Origin: Halospeciosus flavus | GTDB lineage: Archaea > Halobacteriota > Halobacteria > Halobacteriales > Halobacteriaceae | DNA length: 64,000 bases | NCBI RefSeq assembly: GCF_029814175.1 | Contig: NZ_CP122312.1 | Coordinates: 1,178,001-1,242,000, forward strand | Reading direction: 5' to 3' | In this document: one piece after another, positions 26,481 to 34,711 of the stretch | Layout: the number at the start of each line of letters is the position of its first letter | How positions within the stretch are numbered: the first letter of the stretch is position 1 | Notes under the pieces: generated by a model | What the model was told of the DNA's origin: nothing | Seen by the model: the letters and a program-made list of their open reading frames with translations, nothing else | Databases searched by the model: none | Program-made: the position numbers and the translations under genes

Positions 26481-27692
26481 CTAGAACGGGCCGAACAACT
26501 CGTAGATTCGGTCTCGAACTTTTCGAGACGCTGCCTCCCAAGTGTACTGGTCTGCTGCGAGCTTGCGTGCGTTCTCTCCGATGTTCTCTCGGCGAACCGG
26601 GTCATCGCGAAGTCGCTTGATCGCATTAGGGAAGTCATCGATCTCGGCGACACAGAGGTGCCGATCCTCCTCTACCGCGATACCTCGGACGCCGAATGGC
26701 GTCGAGATGACGGGAAGACTTCGAGCAAAGTAGTCGATTAGCTTGATGTTAGTCCCCCCTCCAGAGAGCATCGGATTGAGTGCGATATCCGCGGCGTCGA
26801 AGTGAGCTTCGAAATTCGCCTCAACGTATCCCGTCGTCGTAACGTGTTCAGGGAGCGACGACTCGTCTAGGGCGTTTCCGACGGAACCCATGATGAGGAA
26901 GTGGACTTGTGGTTGTGCTCCCTGCATCCTTCGAGCCACGTCGACGGTTGCCTCGGCAGCTTCGACATTCGGTTTGTAGTTGCTCCCCATGAAGAGACAG
27001 ACAGTCGCCGTGCTGGGGATATCGTACCGCTCGCGGACCTGTATCGCGCCGTCGGAATTCGGCCGATGTTCCCGGAGGGCGCTCTCGTAGGTTCCGTTCG
27101 GTGCGACGATGATCGGGCCCCCAGGGTCGTACTGCTCGCGATACACGCGTGCGTCGCGATCGCTCGTACAGATGATGGCGTCGGACTCCTCAACGGACCG
27201 CCGTTCGAGTGTGTCGACACGAGCTTCGACGTGTTCGTCGAACAGTGGTTGATGGATGTCGCCGAAGCGCTCAGTCTCGACGTTATGACTGGAGAAAACG
27301 ACCGGTGTCTCCTCAGTAGTGTGGTCGAGGATGTAGGGCGTCTGCCAGGGTTCGCGTGCGAGGACGACGTCCGCGTCGGCGAGCATCTCATCAAGGCCGT
27401 CGCTCGCGAGTCGGAGTGCGTGGCTCGCGAGGAGGTTTGGGTAGCCGAGGAGCATCGGTGCCTTGATCACCTCGTGGAGCGGGTGGAGATGCCGGCGTTC
27501 CTCGTAGCCGTCCGTGATTTGGACGCGTCGGCGCAGGTCAAGTGACTTGTACATCGCCGGTGAGCCACCCTGACAATAGCGGACGACAGTATCCCCCTCA
27601 ACCGGGAATTCCTTCACCAGTCCGTGTGTACGGTGGTCCCCACCCATCCGAGGAGGGTAGGTGACGTAGGGGGCGACCTGGCAGAGGTGCAT
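26481..27692 (-). CDS. GT4-type glycosyltransferase
   Basis: 403 residues with the GT-B layout. The N-terminal domain begins MHLCQVAPYVTYPPRMGGDH (GG loop). The C-terminal nucleotide-sugar domain has TVCLFMGSNYKPNVEAAEAT, the strand VHFLIMGSVGNALDE, and the acidic motif region DAADIALNPMLSGGGTNIKL followed by RSLPVISTPFGVRGI. The likely role is adding a sugar to a lipid- or protein-linked surface glycan. It stands apart from the main cluster by the MITE region. The sugar specificity is not predictable. Confidence 0.88.
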   Translation of the reverse strand: MHLCQVAPYVTYPPRMGGDHRTHGLVKEFPVEGDTVVRYCQGGSPAMYKSLDLRRRVQITDGYEERRHLHPLHEVIKAPMLLGYPNLLASHALRLASDGLDEMLADADVVLAREPWQTPYILDHTTEETPVVFSSHNVETERFGDIHQPLFDEHVEARVDTLERRSVEESDAIICTSDRDARVYREQYDPGGPIIVAPNGTYESALREHRPNSDGAIQVRERYDIPSTATVCLFMGSNYKPNVEAAEATVDVARRMQGAQPQVHFLIMGSVGNALDESSLPEHVTTTGYVEANFEAHFDAADIALNPMLSGGGTNIKLIDYFARSLPVISTPFGVRGIAVEEDRHLCVAEIDDFPNAIKRLRDDPVRRENIGENARKLAADQYTWEAASRKVRDRIYELFGPF

Positions 27693-28098
27693 AGCCTAGA
27701 GGCCGGTCAGTTTGTGTTTAGGGATATCGGTTTGTTACCGATTCTGGGTAAATCCTCATTGAACTGTCTCGTTGATGGGACATATAGTAGAAGTCGTCAA
27801 GCATCTCACGTCTAAAGTCGTGAGATTCAGCGTGAATCCCCGCTCTGGCCACAACTAACGACAGGAGAATAGATTCCATTCATGTCAGAATCTAGCTGTT
27901 TACGCGTACGTCCAAGCGTGCACCCCTCGCTGTCAGTTTGATTGTAACGGAGAGACCACAAGTCGATGTTCTTCGCGGTGTTAAGTATGCGTAGTTCTCG
28001 TACTACAGATACTGGAAAGTCTCGTCCTTATTGATGTCTGAGTGTATGAATCACACTGTGAGAAACATACCACGTGTTCTTTCGATTCATTTAATCAA
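27693..28098. other. Intergenic region with a degraded IS200/IS605-type palindrome
   Basis: No gene is supported. A degraded palindrome, ctcacgtctaaagtcgtgag, lies at 27805-27824, with nearby catatagtagaagtcgtc that resembles the IS630-family left end at 23928. This looks like a fossil insertion site. The rest is AT-richer, unremarkable intergenic DNA. Confidence 0.5.
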
Positions 28099-28389
28099 GC
28101 TGACATCCTTCCACGACTGAAGTCGTGGGGTTCCTCCGTCACAGACGGGGCCCACCATCGGGAAGGTTCGCAGGTCCACTTCATCCACAGTCCGGAGGGA
28201 CCTGCGTTTAGGGCCGTGCCAGAACGGCCCCGAGTGGAGAGAGTGGCCTCGGTTCCTTGCGTAATAGTGCTTCCCTCCACCTCGGCATCCCCTCCCATAT
28301 TGGATCAGGACTTCTACAGAATGCATGCGACAATATACCATGACCCTATCGGATTCATCCCACGACTTCAGTCGTGGAAGGATGTCAGC
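28099..28389. mobile_element. 291-bp MITE-like element with perfect 31-bp inverted termini
   Basis: The first 31 bases (28099-28129, starting gctgacatccttccacgact) are an exact inverted copy of the last 31 (28359-28389). Each terminus contains the hairpin ccacgactgaagtcgtgg, the same core as the IS200/IS605-type ends elsewhere in the window. Ordinary IS200/IS605 or PATE ends differ from each other, so this symmetric form is unusual. No open frame of note lies inside. It ends 31 bases before the stop of the flippase gene. Confidence 0.88.
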
Positions 28390-28419
28390 CATAGCTGAGG
28401 GCGTAGCCGCTCAAACAGA

Positions 28420-29868
28420 TTATGAGATAAAAATTTCAGTAATAACAGAGCGAACTGTGATTCGTACCTCATTACTCACAGTGAGAAGAATAGTGAAATA
28501 GATGACTGCACCTACCATCAGTGCAGGGGCGATAGAGAGTATGCCTGCTTGTAAATTCCAACCGTACACGAGGTAGAGAAGACTAACCATCATACAACCG
28601 GCCAAGCACTGCTTCAGAAAGGTAGATGACATAAATTCAATCTCATTCGCCATCTGGTTAAGGGAATACCTGAGGAGGAGATATGATACAGTCTCCGCGA
28701 CCAACGAGGACAGGGCCGCACCTACGGCACCAACGATTGGGACAAGTGCGAAGCCAAGCACGATATTAAGAATGACAGTGCCGGCTGAAATCACCGACAG
28801 TCGTCGCGGAAGATCCAGTCCATAGATAGTCTGCTCAAGTGGCATATTCTGCGTCATGACCACGTGATAGAGTGCAATCACGATGAGTAGCGGTGCTGCC
28901 TTAGCGTATGCCAATCCATAAATCGTCACGACAAGCGGTTCGGAAATCGCCAGGCCTCCGAAGAAAATAGGAACTGAGAGAATACTTGCGTAGGAAAGGA
29001 CATTCGTCACATCTTCGTTGAGTTCCTTTCCACGACTAGAAAGATTGCTCACTCGTGCCATCAACCCACTACTAGCAGTCTCAGCGACAAATTTCGCAGG
29101 AGTGACGAGTTTGTACGCAACCTCGTACCACCCTGCTGCTGTCGGACCAAGGAGATAGCCAAGAAGGAGGACGTCGAATCGCTCATAAACACGCCCGAAC
29201 AGCGCGCTGAGGACGCTATATCGTGCGTATTCCCACTGGCTTGCGAGCGTCTCACGGGACGGTACTTCGGGACGAACACCAACGAAGTAGAGAGTGAGTG
29301 GTGCCACGACGACACTCGCAACGGCGAGGCCATAGGCCATCCCGGCAACCCCCCATCCCGCAAGGACTAGGGCTAATTGGAGTCCAAAGGTAACGTACGA
29401 ACGAAGTGCGTCAATCCAAGTTGCCTTTCCCACAAGCCCTCGTGACTGAAGCAGCCGCTCGGCGGATACATACACCGCTTCCCCACCAAGGAGTGCAATG
29501 AACAATGGAACCGCGACAGCCACACCAGTGTAGGAAACGATGTAGCTACCCGTGAGTAGGGCAACGAGTGTACCTAGAGCAATCCACGCGAAGACGAAGA
29601 CAAACTGGCCTCCAACAATCTCGGAGATCTGTGCACCCTGCTCAGAGAATCGCTTTTTTGCCGCCATTGACCACCCCTCGATAGGGAGGTCCGCGATTTT
29701 CACCAGCGCAAAGAGGAGGTAGTAGGCACCGAATTTCTGAGGACCGAGCATCCGGGCGAAGATTATGGTACCGACAAAGCCGATGGCAGCCATCGAGAAC
29801 TTCGCTGCCGTCGCTTTCACCGTCTCCGCACCGAGGCTTACCTCGGATGCAGTAGTTTTCTCAGGCAT
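28420..29868 (-). CDS. Polysaccharide/oligosaccharide flippase (Wzx/AglR-type, MATE-like fold)
   Basis: 482 residues, about 14 transmembrane helices. The N-terminus FSMAAIGFVGTIIFARMLGP then QKFGAYYLLFALVKIADLPI is typical of Wzx/RfbX-type flippases, as is GYLLGPTAAGWYEVAYKLVT. Such proteins flip lipid-linked glycans across the membrane. It is the first of two flippases in this island (the other at 38888-40327); the two share the pattern 'FARMLGP..FGAYYL' / 'LARALGPSDYGLFYV'. It is the downstream-most gene of the GT cluster on this strand. Confidence 0.9.
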   Translation of the reverse strand: MPEKTTASEVSLGAETVKATAAKFSMAAIGFVGTIIFARMLGPQKFGAYYLLFALVKIADLPIEGWSMAAKKRFSEQGAQISEIVGGQFVFVFAWIALGTLVALLTGSYIVSYTGVAVAVPLFIALLGGEAVYVSAERLLQSRGLVGKATWIDALRSYVTFGLQLALVLAGWGVAGMAYGLAVASVVVAPLTLYFVGVRPEVPSRETLASQWEYARYSVLSALFGRVYERFDVLLLGYLLGPTAAGWYEVAYKLVTPAKFVAETASSGLMARVSNLSSRGKELNEDVTNVLSYASILSVPIFFGGLAISEPLVVTIYGLAYAKAAPLLIVIALYHVVMTQNMPLEQTIYGLDLPRRLSVISAGTVILNIVLGFALVPIVGAVGAALSSLVAETVSYLLLRYSLNQMANEIEFMSSTFLKQCLAGCMMVSLLYLVYGWNLQAGILSIAPALMVGAVIYFTILLTVSNEVRITVRSVITEIFIS

Positions 29869-29949
29869 GACTGTCGTTTCTTTTCAGAATGTATAGTGTA
29901 TCTATTCCTCTTCTTATTGACCTATAGAATACATTATTTCGAGCCACAG

Positions 29950-30957
29950 TTAATTATGAATATCAATAACTGCCTCTCGAAACCGTTCCTGTTGAGATGA
30001 TTCAGTAAACCCCTTGGTAAGTTCTCTCTGTTCTGACCCTAGTTTACGTCGGACAGTTGTATCCATCTCAAAAAATCTTTTAATCCCACTATACAGTCCA
30101 TTGGGACTTGGATCTACAACTTGTGCATCCTCAAGCAACTCTCGAACTCCCACAGATTCAGTTACTAACACTGGCGTTCCAGAAAGAATTGCCTCGAGAG
30201 TCGCGACGGGAAATGCGTCGCCAATAGAAGGTTGAACGTAGATACTGGCTTCAGAGAAGCAATCTATAAATGTATCTAGGTCAACGAATCCAGGCAATTC
30301 AACTACTGATGAGTCTGCGTATGATTCCTCTGAATGACCTTTTCCGAGGATTATGACACGAATGTCAATATCAGTATGTCCGGCCAATCGTTCAACAGCT
30401 GGAATAAGGTTCTCGTATCCATTAGCCGGTTTTGCTACTCCGACTGAAAGTATCGTAAATGGGCGTTGTGGAGACTGGGGCTCAAGCGATCTGAGACGGT
30501 CATATTTATCGTCATTAATTGGTGGGTGGACATATTTTACTGGAAGGCTACCGAGATACGGACGAGCCCAATTATAGACATCCCTGCCCACTGCAATGAC
30601 GCCATCTAGTAGTCGGTTTGCTATTGGCCCAAGGAGTTTCCACAGATAGTGCGTAGGACGCTCTGGTAGAGTGTAGAAAGTTTCATCGGCTGCCAAATAG
30701 ATTGCTGTCGTCATAGGGTGGCGTACCTTGTACGCCAAGAGTGTTTGTAGAGGTGCAGTCCCTTCGGCGATTACTATATCACACTCCTCTGAACTGATAC
30801 CGGTCTTAATCCGTGACTTGATACTTTCCTTCTCTTCAGTTATGGGCGGCTTTTCGCCGGTCTCAAAGTGACGATAGACAGCTCCTACTGCATCTCCGAA
30901 GGATTGATGAGCGGGATGGGGCTTTCTCCCTTGGAAAAGCATACAGATGTCTTGCAT
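29950..30957 (-). CDS. GT4-type glycosyltransferase (AT-rich, probably acquired)
   Basis: 335 residues. The C-terminal domain is typical: FTILSVGVAKPANGYENLIP, then DIRVIILGKGHSEESYADSS, ELPGFVDLDTFIDCFSEASI and YVQPSIGDAFPVATLEAILS, with GTPVLVTESVGVRELLEDAQ near the end. The gene is clearly less GC-rich than its neighbours and uses more AT-ending codons, a sign of horizontal exchange within the glycan island. The N-terminal domain is shorter than usual. Acceptor and donor are unknown. Confidence 0.85.
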   Translation of the reverse strand: MQDICMLFQGRKPHPAHQSFGDAVGAVYRHFETGEKPPITEEKESIKSRIKTGISSEECDIVIAEGTAPLQTLLAYKVRHPMTTAIYLAADETFYTLPERPTHYLWKLLGPIANRLLDGVIAVGRDVYNWARPYLGSLPVKYVHPPINDDKYDRLRSLEPQSPQRPFTILSVGVAKPANGYENLIPAVERLAGHTDIDIRVIILGKGHSEESYADSSVVELPGFVDLDTFIDCFSEASIYVQPSIGDAFPVATLEAILSGTPVLVTESVGVRELLEDAQVVDPSPNGLYSGIKRFFEMDTTVRRKLGSEQRELTKGFTESSQQERFREAVIDIHN

Positions 30958-31035
30958 CAGGTTTTATCTTACGTTTGACCCGAGTTCTACAGTATTCATC
31001 CTTCGATAACTAACCCAATTTCGGATGTGTTTCCC

Positions 31036-32160
31036 TTAGGGAGCATCTGGTTCACTATCCTCCTGATAAATGAGTCGGCACCACTCCCTTTCAAAACGCT
31101 CCATCCCGTAGCGTTCGGCAGTGGCCTGAATCTTCTCGGCATCCCACATCTGTCCGTACATCTTGTTGATGGCATCGCGAACGTTCTTGACACCGCGGTC
31201 AAACAGAATGCCGTTCACATCCTCTTCAATCTGGTACTTTGTGAATCCTTCGTTGACACCGATAACTGGTTTTCCGCTTGCAAATGCTTCCACAGGCACA
31301 ATACCGAAGTCCTCGTGTTCGCTGTTGAAAAGGAGTGCATCACACCGGGCGAGGAGATCCCGTTTACGATCCTCAGAGACGAAACCGAGGAACTCGACAT
31401 CGTCGTCGGCACGCCTACGGAGATCCTCTTCTACTGATCCAGTGCCTGCAATTCGGAGTTTGTAGTCGGTACCCGATACGGCGTCAACCAGCTCCTCGAC
31501 GCGCTTATGTGGTTCGAGCCGGCCGAGGTAGAGAAGGAATCCTCTATCTTCCTTGTGGTAGTAGGACTCGAGGTCGATTGGTGGATAGATAACGGTCGTT
31601 GCCTCGCGCCGGTGGTAGGTCTCAAGGCGACGGGCAATGATTTCCGAGTTGACCACAAAATCGTCGACTCGAGGGATTGTCGACTGATCGTGAATCCGTG
31701 TTACTGACTGATAGAGTTGCTTGGCCCATCGAATCGGCCAGTTGTTTTCTTTATACTGTGCAGGTCCACGGTCAAAGAGCCACCTTGCGGGAGTATGAAG
31801 GAGATGATAGCGTCGTTGATACGGATGATGAAGGAGCGATTTCGAGATCTCCCCTGTCGTGATAACGGCATCATGTTGTTCTGGAACCTCAAAGTTCTCA
31901 TACTCAATAACTCGGTGAACTCTTCGAATTGGGGTCTTCAAGGCTTGCTGATCAAGAAATCCGGGATCGCCAAACTCATCGACAGTCACATCAGTATTAA
32001 GCCTAATGTCGTCCGATTTCTGATACGTATAGAGTGGCGCATCAAGTACAGCGGCAAGTTCAGCGGCGTATTGTTCGCCGCCGCCACGAAACGTTATTGG
32101 ATCATGGACGACACAGGGATCCGAGAACGGTGGAGACGGCTGAATATCTTGGTCGAGCAT
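31036..32160 (-). CDS. GT4-type glycosyltransferase, paralog A
   Basis: 374 residues from the ATG of MLDQDIQPSPPFSDPC; a GTG 12 bases upstream is the alternative. Landmarks: VVHDPITFRGGGEQYAAELA, HLLHTPARWLFDRGPAQYKE, TIPRVDDFVVNSEIIARRLE, FLLYLGRLEPHKRVEELVDA, and DALLFNSEHEDFGIVPVEAF (acidic E-x7-E-like motif region). It is strongly similar along its whole length to the next gene, 32228-33319, so the two are tandem duplicates. A role in building the AglB-linked or surface glycan is inferred from position. Confidence 0.9.
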   Translation of the reverse strand: MLDQDIQPSPPFSDPCVVHDPITFRGGGEQYAAELAAVLDAPLYTYQKSDDIRLNTDVTVDEFGDPGFLDQQALKTPIRRVHRVIEYENFEVPEQHDAVITTGEISKSLLHHPYQRRYHLLHTPARWLFDRGPAQYKENNWPIRWAKQLYQSVTRIHDQSTIPRVDDFVVNSEIIARRLETYHRREATTVIYPPIDLESYYHKEDRGFLLYLGRLEPHKRVEELVDAVSGTDYKLRIAGTGSVEEDLRRRADDDVEFLGFVSEDRKRDLLARCDALLFNSEHEDFGIVPVEAFASGKPVIGVNEGFTKYQIEEDVNGILFDRGVKNVRDAINKMYGQMWDAEKIQATAERYGMERFEREWCRLIYQEDSEPDAP

Positions 32161-32227
32161 CGTGTTCGTCACGTGCTAGGAATAGATTGAGACATCTTGG
32201 TTGTATGAAGGCGCCGGTTTCTTCTGT

Positions 32228-33319
32228 TCATCCTTCTCCTTGCAAAAGTTCCTGCCACTGATTGATACAACGCTCTTTCGAATATCGCTCTGCAGTTTGT
32301 TGAATCTGGTCTGCACTCCACTCTTGACGGTACATACGTTCAATTGCGTCTCGCATGTTTTTGACACCGCGCTCGAAGAGGACGCCGTTAACTCCCTCTT
32401 CAATCTGGTACTTGGTGAACCCCTCGTTTACCGCGACGACCGGCTTCCCACTAGCCAGTGCCTCGACAGGTACGATACCAAAATCCTCGTGCTCAGCGTT
32501 GAACAGAAGTGCATCACACGTCGCGAGAAGTTCTCGTTTTCGCTCCTCGGAGACGAAGCCGAGAAACTCAACGTTTTCACCCGCTTTCGACCGGAGTTTC
32601 GGCTCCTTAGTTCCAGTGCCTGCTAACTTCAGTGTCCAGTCGGTCCCATTGACAGCTTCAATCATTGATTCGATTCCTTTCGCAGTCTCGAGGCGACCGA
32701 CATGAAAGAGAAATCCCTCACGGGACATATTGACATATGTTCCTATTTCGACCGGCGGATAGATAATCGCGGTCGAATTCCGTCGGTAGTACGTTTGGAG
32801 ACGACGTGCAATGACCTCGGAGTTGACGACGAAATCATCGATCCGGGGCACGATCGATTGTTCATGGACCCGACGTATCGACTGGTACAGCCTCTGAAAC
32901 CATTTTATCGGCGTAATTCCGTCCGCGTAGAGATTCGTGCCACGGTCGAAGAGCCATCGAGTCGGTGTGTGGAGTAGGTGATAGCGCCGTTGATATGGGT
33001 GGTGGATGATAGAGCGAGCGAATATCCCAGTTGTAATGACAGCATCATGTTCCGCTGGGACTTCAAAGTTCTCGTACGCAAGAATTCGATTCGTCTCCTC
33101 GGTGAACGGAAGCCGGTCGAGAGCAGCTGGCGGACCGACCTCGAACGTACGGACGTCGATACTTGAGTCAACCTCGATACCGACTCTCTCTGTGTACAAC
33201 GGTGCATCGAGAGCGGACGCGAGTTGCATTGCGTATTCCTCGGCACCACCAGAGACAGTGAGTGGATCGTGAATGATGCAAGGGTCGCTAAACGGTGGGG
33301 TAGGTGTTCTGTCACTCAT
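32228..33319 (-). CDS. GT4-type glycosyltransferase, paralog B
   Basis: 363 residues from MSDRTPTPPFSDPC. I chose this start because it aligns with paralog A and overlaps the previous gene's stop by 8 bases; the longer frame has Arg-rich nonsense before it. Landmarks: IIHDPLTVSGGAEEYAMQLA, YHLLHTPTRWLFDRGTNLYA, FLFHVGRLETAKGIESMIEA, DALLFNAEHEDFGIVPVEAL and GKPVVAVNEGFTKYQIEEGV. Overlap with the upstream glycosyltransferase shows co-transcription. Divergence between paralogs suggests different sugars. Confidence 0.9.
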   Translation of the reverse strand: MSDRTPTPPFSDPCIIHDPLTVSGGAEEYAMQLASALDAPLYTERVGIEVDSSIDVRTFEVGPPAALDRLPFTEETNRILAYENFEVPAEHDAVITTGIFARSIIHHPYQRRYHLLHTPTRWLFDRGTNLYADGITPIKWFQRLYQSIRRVHEQSIVPRIDDFVVNSEVIARRLQTYYRRNSTAIIYPPVEIGTYVNMSREGFLFHVGRLETAKGIESMIEAVNGTDWTLKLAGTGTKEPKLRSKAGENVEFLGFVSEERKRELLATCDALLFNAEHEDFGIVPVEALASGKPVVAVNEGFTKYQIEEGVNGVLFERGVKNMRDAIERMYRQEWSADQIQQTAERYSKERCINQWQELLQGEG

Positions 33320-34436
33320 TGTTTTCGTCCGGTACGGACTCATAGACAACATTCCGAAGTCTCTTCTCAAATTCCTCGTAGCAGTAGCGCTCGGCGTGCC
33401 GCTGAATCTCCTCAGAGTCGAAATCCACGGAGTTGAACGTACGAATCGTCTCCTGAAGGGATTCGACAGTCGGTTCGAAGGTGAGGCCAGTTGTCCTCTC
33501 TTCGACCTGATATCTGGTAAATCCCTCATTTACGCCGATAAGGGGCTTGCCTGCAGTGAGTGCCTCGGCACCGACGAGCCCGAAGTCTTCCTGTTCGGGA
33601 GCATAGACGACAGCTGTCGCATTCGCAACCAACGACTCGATATCATCGACGAAGCCTCGAATTTCGATGTTGTCGTGACCGCGAGCTAGCTGCTCAAGTT
33701 TCTCTCGTTGTTTCCCGTCGCCGGCGACGATCAGCTGCTCGCCAAGTTCGGTAAACGCCTCAACGATGAGGTCGGTTCGCTTCTCTGGGTCGAGGCGTGA
33801 CCACGTAATGAAGTAGCCCTCGTCAGCTTCGTTTCGCCAGTCTCCAGTGACCGGCGGATAGACGATATCGGCATCGCGATCGTAGTAACGCTTGATGCGA
33901 TCTCGGATGAGTTCACTGTTGGCGACGAACCTGTCGACATAGTCGAGTGCTTCCTTGTCGAGTGCGCGCCACACCTTTGCGAACGTGCGGGCGCCGAATG
34001 CGATGCCCGGGTAATCGACGCGTTCCATCCGTGATCGGAAGAGATCGTAGAGCCACCTTGGCGGACTATGCGGGTAGTGGACGATCCGCTGGTCTGTCTC
34101 CGGAACGTAGTACTTCGAGAGCGGACCACTCTCAAGAAGGGTATCGAACTCAGTCAATTCGGTTGTCCCTTCAGTCATATCGATCCCAACACTGGTCGGC
34201 TCAAGCGGATTCATTCCACTAGTTCGCCATTCCAGAAAAAGTCCAGATACCCCAGTAGTGTACTTGTCTTGGCGCATTGCCCGAATCTCGACGTCATCAG
34301 GGACCTCTACCCCATCAGCGACGTACATTGTATAGATGGGTGCATCGAGTACTCGAGCTGCTTCGATGGCGAATGTTTCACCGCCACCTATCCCAGGAAA
34401 TCGGTCGTGAAGGACTGCGACATCGGTATCAGTCAT
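33312..34436 (-). CDS. GT4-type glycosyltransferase, first gene of the minus-strand cluster
   Basis: 374 residues. N-terminal VAVLHDRFPGIGGGETFAIE contains the Gly-rich loop; the C-terminal domain has GYFITWSRLDPEKRTDLIVE, EQLIVAGDGKQREKLEQLAR and AVVYAPEQEDFGLVGAEALT, then GKPLIGVNEGFTRYQVEERT. It is related to, but more distant from, the two paralogs downstream. It is divergent from aglB, with about 275 bases between them that probably hold both promoters. Confidence 0.9.
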   Translation of the reverse strand: MTDTDVAVLHDRFPGIGGGETFAIEAARVLDAPIYTMYVADGVEVPDDVEIRAMRQDKYTTGVSGLFLEWRTSGMNPLEPTSVGIDMTEGTTELTEFDTLLESGPLSKYYVPETDQRIVHYPHSPPRWLYDLFRSRMERVDYPGIAFGARTFAKVWRALDKEALDYVDRFVANSELIRDRIKRYYDRDADIVYPPVTGDWRNEADEGYFITWSRLDPEKRTDLIVEAFTELGEQLIVAGDGKQREKLEQLARGHDNIEIRGFVDDIESLVANATAVVYAPEQEDFGLVGAEALTAGKPLIGVNEGFTRYQVEERTTGLTFEPTVESLQETIRTFNSVDFDSEEIQRHAERYCYEEFEKRLRNVVYESVPDENNE

Positions 34437-34678
34437 CGGTTGACCATCTGAAAGAGGCGACTAGTGAGTGTGCCGAGATCTGTAGCCATCGGACCGACGT
34501 TGCTATCAGATCCGGCCCGTGTGGAGGAACACAAACTCCTTACGAGGGACACCATAGCAATTCCTTAGGAAACTACACCCTTAAGCGTGTTAGTCACACT
34601 TGACCTCCACCCCTAGAGGGGTGTTCCGCTCTTACCGTGTCAACGGAGACACCGACGTTCCCCCACGTCACTTCACAA

Positions 34679-34690
34679 GGCTTATTCGCA
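34679..34690 (+). promoter_or_regulatory. Candidate TATA box for aglB
   Basis: The sequence ggcttattcgca is centred about 27 bases before the chosen ATG at 34712, the spacing of leaderless haloarchaeal promoters. It supports that ATG over the GTG at 34637, which lies upstream of the box. Weak evidence by itself. Confidence 0.4.
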
Positions 34691-34711
34691 CGATACCCGA
34701 CCGTCAAAGCA

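Noticed and set aside
26142..28389. Repeated palindromes considered as a CRISPR array
   Set aside because: Copies are few, irregularly spaced, of both orientations and match IS200/IS605 ends; no cas genes are nearby.
34637..34711. Longer N-terminus for AglB from a GTG
   Set aside because: The candidate TATA box lies inside this stretch and family similarity begins only at the later ATG.
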